NCBI GenBank assembly: GCA_031285625.1
Contig: JAITVV010000011.1
Span: 21,644 to 85,643, forward strand
Reading direction: 5' to 3'
Length of the DNA stretch: 64,000 nt
From: Prevotella sp.
Lineage (GTDB): Bacteria > Bacteroidota > Bacteroidia > Bacteroidales > Dysgonomonadaceae
In this document: in pieces, positions 53,731 to 63,457 of the stretch
Layout: each line of letters opens with the position of its first letter
How positions within the stretch are numbered: position 1 is the first letter of the stretch
Made by a program: the position numbers and the translations under genes
Notes under the pieces: model-generated
Told to the model about the DNA's origin: nothing
The model's database searches: none
Seen by the model: the letters and a program-made list of their open reading frames with translations, nothing else

Positions 53731-54984
53731 TTATATCTTACGCAGTGGTTGCCACTCAAGATAAGTACCTGATCTCCACAGCCATTCGAGTGGGCCATAC
53801 CGAAAATATTTCAGCCAATATTTACTTATTATAATTTGTATAATATATATTATCAGCCCTAATACAAAGACTTCTGTTGTACCCCAACCTCCAAAGATTG
53901 AGCCGAATCCCCACATTGAAAATATAATAGACCCTACTACTCCTTGCATTTCGTAATTTGTTAAACCCATACGCCCATAAGGTGTTAATACATCCAGATA
54001 TTTTCCAACAGATCTGATTTGATAAAGTACAATAAAGCCCATAGCCAAAACTCCCGAAAACACGATGATCTGAATATCATTTAAAGCTGTGACGGCCAGC
54101 ATAGCAAATGATATATCAAAGTCCGGCATCATAAGCATTCTGAAATTAAGTGGCTCTTGCGGAATCACATTAAGTATAAGACTAATCACTAAAGCCAGAA
54201 GTGCAAAACCAATAAAAAGAATAACATTTCTTTTCTGTGTGGTCTGGACACCTTCAAAAAAACGTAAGCGACCAACAACCAGGCCCATTATAAAAAGCGC
54301 CATTGTAATATATCCACGCCCGTACATTCCAAACTGATATCTTAGTTTCCCTTGCAATCCGGTAGTTAAGTTGGCTTTAGCCGATTCAAAATATGAAGGC
54401 TTTTCCATATTCGGATTTGGAGGCATATTTCTATTTGGTCGTTCAGGTGTATTTTGTTGCTGTGCATCTGTTTGTTCTGTTTTCACAACCTTATCGTAGC
54501 ATGCCATTATAACACGGGGAGTTCCCAATATTAAAAGACTGGCAATAATGATCAGTATCCAGTTTTTCAATGGAAAAAGAAAAACCATCAATACTCCAAA
54601 TACAGCATATATACACAAAATATCAGCTGTAAAAAAACTATTACCTATTATACCAATGACAAAGAGTATAGTCATACGCCACAAAAAACGTTTACGAAAA
54701 TCAATTCCTTTTCTTGCGGCTCTATCCATTTGTATAAAAAAACTCAGTCCAAATAAGAAAGCAAAAATATTGATAAACCGCCCCATTATCACATTCTGGG
54801 AAAGCCATTGGATAGCTTCATCCAAAACCGGGAATTGTGCTTCAGGCCTCATACCTGAGTATATACCAAAATGTTGTAGCGCATGCATAAGTATTACTCC
54901 CAATAGAGCAAAGCCTCTTAAAGCATCTATTACTGTTATTCTTCTACTTGTAGTTTCTTCGTTAGTTAAATTCACTGTTTGCAT
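53731..54984 (-). CDS. DUF418 (YeiB-family) membrane protein
   Basis: This 417-residue polytopic protein begins with RRITVIDALRGFALLGVILMHALQHF and contains the conserved FINIFAFLFGLSFFIQMDRAA and, near the end, GRMGLTNYEMQGVVGS, which mark the DUF418/YeiB family. About ten hydrophobic segments are present. The family is distantly related to acyltransferases and to the MurT-like protein at 23074; its transport or transfer substrate is unknown. CAAAGATT (55040-55047, AATCTTTG on the minus strand) is a possible weak -7 box. Confidence 0.9.
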   Translation of the reverse strand: MQTVNLTNEETTSRRITVIDALRGFALLGVILMHALQHFGIYSGMRPEAQFPVLDEAIQWLSQNVIMGRFINIFAFLFGLSFFIQMDRAARKGIDFRKRFLWRMTILFVIGIIGNSFFTADILCIYAVFGVLMVFLFPLKNWILIIIASLLILGTPRVIMACYDKVVKTEQTDAQQQNTPERPNRNMPPNPNMEKPSYFESAKANLTTGLQGKLRYQFGMYGRGYITMALFIMGLVVGRLRFFEGVQTTQKRNVILFIGFALLALVISLILNVIPQEPLNFRMLMMPDFDISFAMLAVTALNDIQIIVFSGVLAMGFIVLYQIRSVGKYLDVLTPYGRMGLTNYEMQGVVGSIIFSMWGFGSIFGGWGTTEVFVLGLIIYIIQIIISKYWLKYFRYGPLEWLWRSGTYLEWQPLRKI

Positions 54985-55124
54985 AATGAGTGTATATTAT
55001 TTTCAATTTAATTATTCGACCTGAATATTAACTCTACTACAAAGATTGAATAAATACAAATTACTTATATTGCATTATAGATCAACACGAAAAGATCAAT
55101 TCTTAAAGCGAATAAGAATAAATA

Positions 55125-55152
55125 AATCCTTTCATCTGATGACAAAAGGATT
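55125..55152 (-). terminator. rho-independent terminator of the two-component operon
   Basis: AATCCTTT and AAAGGATT pair over 8 bp with a 12-base loop; on the minus strand the stem is followed by TATTTATT. It ends the kinase/regulator transcript. Confidence 0.6.
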
Positions 55153-55177
55153 CCCGTTTATATAATAAATTGATAAC

Positions 55178-55927
55178 TTATTTACTCACCCATGCTTTAA
55201 AATCTGCCGCCTTATTCTTGCTGATATAAATACGCTCAGGCACATCTATATCAAGTGTAATAAGCAAACGATTATCAAACCAAATAGTTATATTCTTAAC
55301 ACTGTCTCTGGCAATAATATATTGTTTGTTTGCACGGTAAAAATTTGCGGGATCTAAAGATGAAAAAATCTGTTCTAATGTTTTAGAATAAGGATAGGAT
55401 TTGCCATCCCTTAAATAAACCTGTGTACTTTTATCCGTTGTATAAAAATAAGAAACATCACGCAAATCAATTGGAAGTAGTTTATCTTTCACCGGCAGTA
55501 ATAATTTGTTATTATAACGAGGTTGTGGTGCCAGTTGTGGTAATCGAGAAAGATATTCAAGAATATCTTTTCGCGTCCATCTACTAAATTTATGTAATGC
55601 CCGCTCCAATTCCTCTGATTTAATGGGTTTTAGTAAATAATCTACACTATTCAGTTTAAATGCATCAATTGCATACTCATCATAAGCCGTGGTAAAAATA
55701 ATAGGGGTTTCTACCTCTATACTTTCAAATATAAGGAAAGAGGAACCATCGGAAAGATGAATATCCATAAATATAATATCAGGTTCCGGATTATTATGTA
55801 ACCAATGAATAGTTTGACTGACACTCTCTGTATTTCCAACAACCTGTATAGCCGGATCAATATCTTTTAGGATATCAACTAAGCTTTCATATGCTGCTGT
55901 TTCATCTTCAACAATTAATACCTTCAT
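55178..55927 (-). CDS. LytTR-family response regulator
   Basis: The 249-residue protein has an N-terminal receiver domain (VLIVEDETAAYESLVDILKD, phosphoacceptor D55 in IIFMDIHLSDG, LLKPIKSEELERAL) and a C-terminal LytTR DNA-binding domain (LLPVKDKLLPIDLRDVSYFYT ... SLDPANFYRANKQYIIARDSVK). It follows the histidine kinase gene by 6 bases, the standard LytS/LytTR pair of Bacteroidota. Its targets are not evident; the adjacent DUF418 gene is a candidate. Confidence 0.95.
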   Translation of the reverse strand: MKVLIVEDETAAYESLVDILKDIDPAIQVVGNTESVSQTIHWLHNNPEPDIIFMDIHLSDGSSFLIFESIEVETPIIFTTAYDEYAIDAFKLNSVDYLLKPIKSEELERALHKFSRWTRKDILEYLSRLPQLAPQPRYNNKLLLPVKDKLLPIDLRDVSYFYTTDKSTQVYLRDGKSYPYSKTLEQIFSSLDPANFYRANKQYIIARDSVKNITIWFDNRLLITLDIDVPERIYISKNKAADFKAWVSK

Positions 55928-55933
55928 AGTAAG

Positions 55934-56947
55934 CTATTTTAACGGTAAATAAACAAAGAATGTAACCCCATCGTTCTCAGTTCTAATCTGCTTATTCATC
56001 AATAGAGAAAAACGGTTCTCCAAATTTCTTAAACCTGTTCCATTGGTCACCGGTGTAGATAATTTAGGATATATAGGATTGGTAACAACCAATTCTTCTT
56101 TCTCATTCATATAGATAGATATAATCATCTTATGATCGCTGTCAATCATATTATGGACAACAATATTATCAAGAAGTGGAAGAACAGACAAAACAGGTAA
56201 TTTATATGATAGTGCATTCTTATCTACTTTTATATGATATTCAAGTTTATTAGCAAAACGAACTTCCATCATATAGCGGAATGCATCTACAAATTCTAAT
56301 TCCTCTTCTAATGTTACAAGTCCCTTTTTATCACTCTGCAAAATATAACGGAATACATCTGATAAATTATTAACATAGATAAGCGTAACATTATCATCTT
56401 TTTTTCTGATCAATGATGTCAGACCATTTAAAGAATTGAAAAAGAAATGTGGATTAATCTGATTTGTTAATGCATCATAACGGCTCTGCAGATTTTCAAC
56501 TTTAAGCTGTTCTATCTCTCGTTCTTTCGCCTTCTGCTCTTTATATAAAAGAAAAATATATCCTATAAGAGTGGAAAGAATGCATATAATAACAAATTGA
56601 AATAAAATTAAACTACCCAGATGGCGTACCTTTGAGTGTAAGAAAAAAGAGATTCCACCATAAATAATAAAAGCAGCAGTACTGATCAGTATATTATACC
56701 ATAAACGTTTTTTAAAAGAAAAAGTCTTTATTTTTTGTAAATTGACTTTTACTAGTAGGAAAATGAGGGCTGTATAAAAGATACAACGAAAAATAAAGAA
56801 CATTATAAAACATGTTCGCTGAGGTCCTTCATGAAAATCGAGTTCCCAAGGCAACCATGTTATTTCAGGATATATGACAAATAAAGCACATATCAGGCTT
56901 ATAAAAGGTAATCTATTAGAGCTATATATTCCCAGTATATTTTTCAT
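55934..56947 (-). CDS. LytS/YehU-type membrane sensor histidine kinase
   Basis: The 337-residue protein has four predicted membrane helices in residues 10-135, a short coiled coil (KEQKAKEREIEQLKVENLQS) and the His_kinase domain with H167 (LTNQINPHFFFNSLNGL). The ATPase part is short, ending NGTGLRNLENRFSLLM. It senses an unknown cue, probably at the membrane, and phosphorylates the LytTR regulator encoded immediately downstream. Confidence 0.94.
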   Translation of the reverse strand: MKNILGIYSSNRLPFISLICALFVIYPEITWLPWELDFHEGPQRTCFIMFFIFRCIFYTALIFLLVKVNLQKIKTFSFKKRLWYNILISTAAFIIYGGISFFLHSKVRHLGSLILFQFVIICILSTLIGYIFLLYKEQKAKEREIEQLKVENLQSRYDALTNQINPHFFFNSLNGLTSLIRKKDDNVTLIYVNNLSDVFRYILQSDKKGLVTLEEELEFVDAFRYMMEVRFANKLEYHIKVDKNALSYKLPVLSVLPLLDNIVVHNMIDSDHKMIISIYMNEKEELVVTNPIYPKLSTPVTNGTGLRNLENRFSLLMNKQIRTENDGVTFFVYLPLK

Positions 56948-57059
56948 TCTTTATTTATCTTTCGCTACAATATACGAAAATAGATATTTCCGCCATTAGA
57001 TTATGAAAGAATTTAATCAAAACGAAAAAAAGGATATTAAGACGAAAAAAGTTGATGAT

Positions 57060-59123
57060 TCATTCAAAAGAGACGAATTCACTCAGTTTACCGTAATAAG
57101 TAAGACTTAATCCATGTAATGCTCTTGTTACAGCTACATATAGCATGCTTTTATCTATTTCTGAATGATAGTTTTTGTTATTAACCTGTGGTACAATCAC
57201 TTCATCAAACTCCAGTCCCTTTGCCATATGTGCAGATGTAATAATAATGCCTTGTATAAAGGCTGAACTTTGGCTTGATAGGAAATACACTTCATTAATA
57301 TATGTTTTCAGCCTTTCCGATAATTCCTTTGCCTGTAACTCGCTTTTACATATAATACCTAGTGATTTGTATGGGGATTTTTTGAATTTAGAAATCAAGT
57401 CAACTATACAGGAGACTTCCTCATCTTCGTTTTTAAATTTCAGTATCTGTGGCTGTTCCCCATGCCTTGCAATGGGTTCTAATTCATTATTTTTTCTTAT
57501 TTTTTGTGCAAAATCAGTTATCTCAAACGTTGAGCGATAACTTTTGCACATTTTCATCACATCCCCTGTTATAAATGTTTTCTGAATCATATCAGCTGTA
57601 GATGATCCGTAAGGATTGACAGATTGGTTGGCATCCCCCAAAATCGTTTTCCGGCAAGAATAAAGTTTTTGAATTACCTTATACTGAACAGGAGAATAAT
57701 CCTGCATCTCATCAATAAGCAAGTGCTTCACACTATTCGTATTATTCCCCTCCAGAGCTATATGAAGATACGTTATTGGAGCTAAATCAGCGTATTCCAG
57801 CATTCGGTTCTTCCGCATTTTAAACATATCAGGTTTGCCCAACCATTCATAGAAGTCTTTATAAAGCTGAATATCATTATTTCCCGCAAACATTTTCTTT
57901 ATCTCCTTTTTGAGGCTATTTCGCTCAGCAGTAGTAACCGTTATTTTATATTGAATTTCAGCCATATTCAAAATATAATCAGTCATTACTTCAAACCGCC
58001 GACGCATAGGATAGCGATTAAATCTACGGAATTGTTCATCAATAAAATCTCCGGGAATAGTAAAGAACCTTGTTAATTTAACATCTGTGGCTTTAAAATA
58101 TGTGTTTTCTACATGAAGGATAAAACGGTCAAGCTGTGCAATAAAATCAAAAGTTGCTTTATATTCAATCCGCTTGATAAAAGCCGATGAGGGTTTGTCC
58201 AGCAATTCATTCACCTGTTCGAAAAAAGTTTGAAATTTGTTTTTATTATCGAGTATTCCCGATAGTATCAGCTCCATACTTGTTTCAGGAACAGTATCTT
58301 CCCCTAGTTCGGGCAATACATTGGAGATATAATCAGCAAAAACTTTGTTAGGTGAAATAATAAGTATGTCCTCAGATGAAATACTCCCCTTCATAGCATA
58401 TAATAGATAGGCAATACGATGTAAGGCTATAGAAGTTTTTCCTGAACCTGCTACTCCCTGTATAATGAGCACCTGCGCCTCGTCGTTACGAATAATCCGG
58501 TTTTGTTCTCTCTGGATGGTTGCCACTATATTCCTCATTCTATCATCAGCACTGGTACTAAGCTCTTTTTGTAAAATATCATCATGTACGGTTATAGAGC
58601 TTTCAATCATAAATTCCATTCTACCCTTACGAATACGATACTGACGCTTCAATGAAATGTCTCCCCTGATTTCATCAGTAGGGGAATTATAGGAAGCTTC
58701 ACCAAGTTCATAGTCATAGAACATGCCTGAGATTGGAGCTCGCCAGTCATATATGAGATTCATCTTATTGATAGCATCATAGAATGTATGTATACCAATA
58801 TAAATGGGAATTGCTTTGAATTTTCCATTCTTCTCTTTAAAATCAATTCTTCCGAAATAGGGAATATCCAATATTTTCCCTAACCGTTTACGTTTATTTA
58901 TAACATTCTCTCCAACTGCAAAATGGTTAAGAATACTCTCTCTCATCGAACGTATTTCATGTGGATCGATATCTTTACTTGACCACAGGTAATCTTTATA
59001 TTCCTGCAATGTATCTACATGCTCTTTCACTGATACATCTGTTTGATTAATTGTACTCTTAATAAGGTCTATAATCTTTTGTAAATATCCTCTTTCCTGT
59101 TCTTCGGTTTTATTAAATATCAT
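57060..59123 (-). CDS. HelD-like UvrD/Rep-family helicase (RNA polymerase recycling factor candidate)
   Basis: The 687-residue protein has an N-terminal helical arm (about 1-200), Walker A in VIQGVAGSGKTSIALHRIAYL, Walker B in HLLIDEMQDYSPVQYKVIQ, an intervening helical insertion, and C-terminal helicase motifs (ITSAHMAKGLEFDEVIVP, LYVAVTRAL). This layout is that of HelD rather than UvrD proper: HelD frees stalled RNA polymerase from DNA. CAAAAGTA at 59149-59156 (TACTTTTG on the minus strand) is a good -7 box, with a leader of about 20 bases. Confidence 0.88.
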   Translation of the reverse strand: MIFNKTEEQERGYLQKIIDLIKSTINQTDVSVKEHVDTLQEYKDYLWSSKDIDPHEIRSMRESILNHFAVGENVINKRKRLGKILDIPYFGRIDFKEKNGKFKAIPIYIGIHTFYDAINKMNLIYDWRAPISGMFYDYELGEASYNSPTDEIRGDISLKRQYRIRKGRMEFMIESSITVHDDILQKELSTSADDRMRNIVATIQREQNRIIRNDEAQVLIIQGVAGSGKTSIALHRIAYLLYAMKGSISSEDILIISPNKVFADYISNVLPELGEDTVPETSMELILSGILDNKNKFQTFFEQVNELLDKPSSAFIKRIEYKATFDFIAQLDRFILHVENTYFKATDVKLTRFFTIPGDFIDEQFRRFNRYPMRRRFEVMTDYILNMAEIQYKITVTTAERNSLKKEIKKMFAGNNDIQLYKDFYEWLGKPDMFKMRKNRMLEYADLAPITYLHIALEGNNTNSVKHLLIDEMQDYSPVQYKVIQKLYSCRKTILGDANQSVNPYGSSTADMIQKTFITGDVMKMCKSYRSTFEITDFAQKIRKNNELEPIARHGEQPQILKFKNEDEEVSCIVDLISKFKKSPYKSLGIICKSELQAKELSERLKTYINEVYFLSSQSSAFIQGIIITSAHMAKGLEFDEVIVPQVNNKNYHSEIDKSMLYVAVTRALHGLSLTYYGKLSEFVSFE

Positions 59124-59148
59124 AAAGCATTAAAAATTTGAGAAAAGA

Positions 59149-59156
59149 CAAAAGTA
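59149..59156 (-). promoter_or_regulatory. -7 box of the HelD-like gene
   Basis: CAAAAGTA reads TACTTTTG on the minus strand, a perfect TAnnTTTG, 26 bases before the start codon at 59123. No good -33 element is seen. Confidence 0.5.
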
Positions 59157-59266
59157 GAATTCCAACTCAAAAAAGGATTGTAAAATTAGGACATTATTTG
59201 TGTGTCATAAATAGCTAATTATAGCTATTAAGTATGTATTTTTACGTTCAATAAAAGCATAAGAAT

Positions 59267-59737
59267 ATGACTGATATCACTATATTGCAAGCTAATCTGG
59301 AAGATTTGACTGAAATACTTCAACTCCAGAAACAGGCATTCAAAACTGAAGCTGAATTGCATGGAAATTATGATATAGAACCTCTAAAACAAACCTATGA
59401 TTCGATCTTGTCAGATTTCAGCACGCATTCATTTCTAAAAGGGATATATGAAAATAAGATTATCGGATCGATAAAGTACAGATCGGTAAACGATGCAACA
59501 TGGGTGGGAAAACTCATAGTAAGCCCCGACTTCAGGAGGCAAGGGCTTGGAAAAAGGTTGCTCCTGGAAGTTGAGAAAATCAATCCGGAAGCAAACAAGT
59601 TCCAGCTATTCACTGCCGCTTCAAGTATTCAGAATATAAGGTTATATGAGTCTATTGGATATAAGGTTTGTAATAAATACAAAGACGAAGCCCAGGCAGG
59701 CTTGGAGATGGTAGAAATGATCAAAATCATTAAATGA
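59267..59737 (+). CDS. GNAT-family N-acetyltransferase
   Basis: The 156-residue protein is a single GNAT domain with the acetyl-CoA-binding VSPDFRRQGLGKRLLLEVEK and a later SIQNIRLYESIGYK. The acceptor substrate is unknown. It lies alone between the HelD-like and PAS-LuxR genes and converges on the latter with only 5 bases between the stops. Confidence 0.9.
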   Translation: MTDITILQANLEDLTEILQLQKQAFKTEAELHGNYDIEPLKQTYDSILSDFSTHSFLKGIYENKIIGSIKYRSVNDATWVGKLIVSPDFRRQGLGKRLLLEVEKINPEANKFQLFTAASSIQNIRLYESIGYKVCNKYKDEAQAGLEMVEMIKIIK

Positions 59738-59742
59738 ATATT

Positions 59743-60513
59743 TCAACCAATAAGCCCCAGATTCTTGGCAAGATTAAGAGCTTCGATAGCATTATTCACT
59801 TTTAACTTAGATAATATATTCTTACGATGATTATTTACCGTATATATACTAAGATTAAGCCTACCAGCAATCTCCTTACTCAAATAACCACGATGTATTA
59901 GTAATAGGATTTCCTTTTCCCGGTTAGTTAACTGTACATCCTGATATATAAAAGGAGAAGAGATAATCTCCCCTGTTTTTTTATTTATAACAGTACATTT
60001 CACTCTTTCAAGAGGCATTTGGTCAGGGGATATATCCATTACACCCATAATGATCCATGCTTTATTATTTCTATCTTTTTGTATAACCTGCTGACGACTG
60101 ATAACATTTACATATTGTTGTTTTTCATTGAAAATTCGAATTTGAAATATCTGCTGATAGTCATTTCTGCATTCAGGTGGAAGAGAATATATAAAATTTC
60201 CATGGTCGATCTGATATTCTACTAATTGGTCCCTATCATCGGGATGGATTCTTTCTTCCAGTACATCACCTTGTTTTCTAATCGTTTTTATCCAACTGGA
60301 TTTATAACCCAAAAGCCTGGAAAAATTATCAGAAGCAAAATCATACCTTTCTTTGAATACATCAACAGTAAAAATACAACTGGAACTCATCTGAGAAAAT
60401 TCCCGGATAGAATTTCTCTTCTCATTCCAAAGATCATAGTCTACATCGGAACTGCTAATTTGCTGTTTCGACCAAAGTTCTCTGGGTGTAATTTTATTGG
60501 AAATCATATACAA
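59743..60513 (-). CDS. PAS-domain LuxR-family transcriptional regulator
   Basis: The 256-residue protein has a PAS-like sensor region (about 40-165: CIFTVDVFKERYDFASDNFSRLLGYKSS, IFNEKQQYVNVISRQQVIQK) and a C-terminal LuxR helix-turn-helix (QLTNREKEILLLIHRGYLSK, SIYTVNNHRKNILSKLKV). It is divergent from the TonB-dependent receptor gene, with a shared gap of 195 bases, and so probably regulates it (inference). No receiver domain is present, so it senses its signal directly. Confidence 0.9.
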   Translation of the reverse strand: MYMISNKITPRELWSKQQISSSDVDYDLWNEKRNSIREFSQMSSSCIFTVDVFKERYDFASDNFSRLLGYKSSWIKTIRKQGDVLEERIHPDDRDQLVEYQIDHGNFIYSLPPECRNDYQQIFQIRIFNEKQQYVNVISRQQVIQKDRNNKAWIIMGVMDISPDQMPLERVKCTVINKKTGEIISSPFIYQDVQLTNREKEILLLIHRGYLSKEIAGRLNLSIYTVNNHRKNILSKLKVNNAIEALNLAKNLGLIG

Positions 60514-60649
60514 TAATACGTATTTATTGGGGATTCTACTATTAAATATAATTGAAAATACTTAATAGGCTTTCTATACGAGGAAATAAAAATAACATTT
60601 TATCACTATATCTTGGTATAAGATAGCATATATATAATAATATATAGCG

Positions 60650-60681
60650 ATTGTCTACTATTGTCCATTCATGTAGGTTTG
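60650..60681 (+). promoter_or_regulatory. promoter of the siderophore-type receptor gene
   Basis: TTG at 60651-60653 and TAGGTTTG at 60674-60681 are exactly 20 bases apart. The ATG at 60709 lies 28 bases beyond the -7 box. Confidence 0.75.
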
Positions 60682-60708
60682 CATTATTTTTCACAAATAC
60701 TAAAAACA

Positions 60709-63090
60709 ATGAAAACATCTCGATTTTTACTCACCTTTATATTATTAATCACCAGTGCGTTTATGCATGCACAAAATAACCGTTCAACGGTATCAGGAAC
60801 AATTGTTTCTCCTGAAAAGACCCCATTAGAGAATATATCTGTATCAATAGAAGGCACTCATTATGGGGCTTCGAGTGACGAAGAAGGTAAGTTTCGTTTT
60901 AGCGGGCCAATAGGTCAGTATACACTTGTGGTATCATCACTGGATCATAATCCTTATAAATCGACCATACACCTCAAACGTGGAGAGAATACCTTCAATA
61001 TTATACTGGCAGAAAAAACGCATGAGCTAACCGAAGTCATCATTGAAGCAGGCATAAATAAATTTTCTAACAAAGAATCTGAATATATAGCCAGACTACC
61101 TATCAAGAATTTGGAAAATCCACAGGCATATTCAATAATTGGAAAAGACCTGATAAAAGAACAAATTATTGTAAATTTTGACGATGCTCTAAAAAACAGT
61201 TCAGGTATTGATAAACTCTGGTCATCAACCGGACGAGGTGGAGATGGAGCTGCCTACTTCTCATTAAGGGGATTTGCTACTCAGCCAACAATGGTAAATG
61301 GTATGGGAGGACAAACCAACGGGGGACTTGATCCGGCAAACATAGAACGGATAGAAGTATTAAAAGGTCCTTCCGGAACTCTATTCGGGAGTAGCCTTGT
61401 GTCGTTCGGTGGATTGATCAATGTAGTTACTAAAAAACCATTTGAATATTTAGCTGGCGATATATCTTATACAATGGGAAGTTATGGACTAAATCGTATT
61501 GCTGCCGATATAAATACACCTTTGGATAAAGAAAAGAAAATATTGCTTAGGACAAATGCAGCCTATCAATATGAAAATAGTTTTCAGGATGCTGGATTTA
61601 AGAAATCTATATTCTTTGCTCCATCGCTACTTTACAGAGCAAACGATAAATTGTCGTTTACACTGAATACTGAATTTTATACATCAGAGAGTACAAATCC
61701 ACTAATGGTCTTCCTCAACAGGACCCGGGAACTAGAATTTAAAACGCCTGACGAACTGGGGATGGATTATAAACGGTCATTTACAAGCAATGAGATAACA
61801 ATAAAAACACCTACCACCAAACTGTTTGGTATGATGGAATATAAATTATCTAATGAATGGACATCTCAGACTTCCGTTGCATACAGCAACCGCCAATCGA
61901 AAGGTCTATACTCTTATGTTATGTTTCTCGAGCCACTCAGGGATGATACATTAAGCCGGTATGTCGGATCACAGAATACAACAGGAACGACGATGGATAT
62001 CCAACAAAATTTTATTGGCGATTTTAAAATAGGGAATATGCGTAACCGTCTGGTAGTAGGAGTAGATTACTTTAATAATAAGTCGAATGGAAGCAGCAAT
62101 TATATATTATTTGATAAAATCAGCAGCACAGGAGCCGACAAAAATTATGCAAATTTGAGTGAAGCAGCCGTAAATGCCAAATTAGCAGGGAATACTCCTT
62201 CCAGATCAAACTCCAATTCAAATACTTATAGTGCATATTTTTCTGATATACTGAATATTACAGACAAACTACTATTAATGGCTAGCTTGCGACTCGATTA
62301 TTTCGATGATAAGGGCTACTATAATGTAAACAAAGATGAAACAACCGGAGACTATAATCAAACAGCATTATCTCCCAAATTTGGAGCTGTGTATCAAATA
62401 ATACCGGAGAAACTTTCTGTTTTTGCAAATTATATGAATGGATTTAAAAATGTAGGTTCCTCTACCCAGCCGGATGGCTCTGTACGTACATTCAAGCCAC
62501 AGCAGGCAAATCAGATGGAAGGAGGTATCAAAGCTTCATTGTTTGAGGGGAAATTAGTAGGTACAGTCAGCTACTATGATATATACGTAACAAAGGTCAC
62601 TCGTCCCGATCCTGATCAAGCCGGTTTTACTGTGCAGGACGGGGATGTCTATAGCCGTGGTTTCGAGCTTGATATTACAGCCAATCCCATTGCAGGACTC
62701 AGTTTAATTGCCGGATATAGTTACAATGACAGTGAAAATAAAAAGACAAGCGTGTCCATCGAAGGGCGCAGACCAATAAATGCAGGTCCTAAAAATTTAG
62801 TAAACGGATGGATAAGTTACACTATACAGAACGGGATGGCTAAAGGATTTGGTTTTGGATTTGGAGGTAATTATGCCAGTGAAAATGTAATAACTAATAG
62901 TGCAGAAACAGGTAAGTTTACAGTTCCATCATATACAATATTGAATGCTACGGCTTTCTATACCACAGGTTCATTTCATTTCGGACTGAAAGTAGATAAT
63001 CTGATCAATAAAAAATATTGGAAAGGATGGAGTACCGTTGAACCTCAAAAACTAAGACAGATAATAGGAAATATTTCATTTCACTTTTAA
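60709..63090 (+). CDS. TonB-dependent siderophore-type receptor
   Basis: From the ATG at 60709 the 793-residue protein has a signal peptide (MKTSRFLLTFILLITSAFMH), a CarboxypepD_reg-like domain (STVSGTIVSPEKTPLENISV), a plug with SLRGFATQPTMVNGMGG and IERIEVLKGPSGTLFGS, and a beta barrel ending in IGNISFHF. The length and plug resemble FhuA/FecA-type siderophore receptors more than SusC. There is no SusD partner. It likely takes up an iron chelate across the outer membrane. The divergent PAS-LuxR gene is a plausible regulator; I see no Fur box that I would trust. Confidence 0.9.
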   Translation: MKTSRFLLTFILLITSAFMHAQNNRSTVSGTIVSPEKTPLENISVSIEGTHYGASSDEEGKFRFSGPIGQYTLVVSSLDHNPYKSTIHLKRGENTFNIILAEKTHELTEVIIEAGINKFSNKESEYIARLPIKNLENPQAYSIIGKDLIKEQIIVNFDDALKNSSGIDKLWSSTGRGGDGAAYFSLRGFATQPTMVNGMGGQTNGGLDPANIERIEVLKGPSGTLFGSSLVSFGGLINVVTKKPFEYLAGDISYTMGSYGLNRIAADINTPLDKEKKILLRTNAAYQYENSFQDAGFKKSIFFAPSLLYRANDKLSFTLNTEFYTSESTNPLMVFLNRTRELEFKTPDELGMDYKRSFTSNEITIKTPTTKLFGMMEYKLSNEWTSQTSVAYSNRQSKGLYSYVMFLEPLRDDTLSRYVGSQNTTGTTMDIQQNFIGDFKIGNMRNRLVVGVDYFNNKSNGSSNYILFDKISSTGADKNYANLSEAAVNAKLAGNTPSRSNSNSNTYSAYFSDILNITDKLLLMASLRLDYFDDKGYYNVNKDETTGDYNQTALSPKFGAVYQIIPEKLSVFANYMNGFKNVGSSTQPDGSVRTFKPQQANQMEGGIKASLFEGKLVGTVSYYDIYVTKVTRPDPDQAGFTVQDGDVYSRGFELDITANPIAGLSLIAGYSYNDSENKKTSVSIEGRRPINAGPKNLVNGWISYTIQNGMAKGFGFGFGGNYASENVITNSAETGKFTVPSYTILNATAFYTTGSFHFGLKVDNLINKKYWKGWSTVEPQKLRQIIGNISFHF

Positions 63091-63106
63091 TGAATTAATA
63101 TCTCTG

Positions 63107-63136
63107 AAAGGGTGAGTCGCTCTGGCTCACCTTTTA
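63107..63136 (+). terminator. rho-independent terminator of the receptor gene
   Basis: AAAGGGTGAG and CTCACCTTTT pair over 9-10 bp around a 9-base loop, with a short T-run, 17 bases after the receptor stop. Confidence 0.85.
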
Positions 63137-63240
63137 TAATTTGATACATAATATTCATAATCAAAGATCTTATCTTAGCATATACTAAAATAAACTTCCA
63201 ACAAAAAAGCAGAAATAAGCAGAGTATAGCGAATTAGCTG

Positions 63241-63264
63241 ACAGAGCGTTCGTTACGCTCTGTT
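63241..63264. terminator. terminator-like hairpin near the element end
   Basis: ACAGAGCG and CGCTCTGT form a perfect 8-bp stem with a 7-base loop followed by TTT. It may insulate the integrase gene from outside transcription. Confidence 0.5.
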
Positions 63265-63389
63265 TTGCTTTATATGGCTATCTATGAAAAGCCGTATTTC
63301 GGCAAAGCAAAGCAAGAGATAAGTTACTATCCCGTTACTTGGGGTAGAGCGAAAAAACTTTGCTACATGGTTATTATTCAGTGTATTGC

Positions 63390-63399
63390 GTAAATTTGC
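63390..63399 (+). promoter_or_regulatory. integrase -7 box and CTnDOT-type core-like site
   Basis: GTAAATTTGC contains TAAATTTG (TAnnTTTG), 58 bases before the integrase ATG. The ten bases also fit GTANNTTTGC, which I recall as the conserved core of CTnDOT attachment sites. Whether it acts as promoter, attachment core or both cannot be told here. Confidence 0.45.
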
Positions 63400-63409
63400 A
63401 TACCGTCTT

Positions 63410-63457
63410 ATAACTCAATGATAACTAATTTTGTAACCAGAAAAAACATTGAGTTAT
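63410..63457 (+). promoter_or_regulatory. inverted repeat sequestering the integrase start codon
   Basis: ATAACTCAATG (63410-63420) and CATTGAGTTAT (63447-63457) are perfect 11-bp inverted arms. The right arm contains the first two bases of the integrase ATG at 63456. In mRNA starting near 63404 the stem would hide the start codon. Confidence 0.6.

Larger units (their letters stand above)
63091..63455. other. junction region between host DNA and integrated element
   Basis: This 365-base region holds the receptor gene terminator (63107-63135), then a shift to richer G+C from about 63240, a hairpin (63241-63264), a GTAAATTTGC site (63390-63399) and an inverted repeat around the integrase start. 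No gene is seen. The exact left end of the element cannot be placed from one side. Confidence 0.6.
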
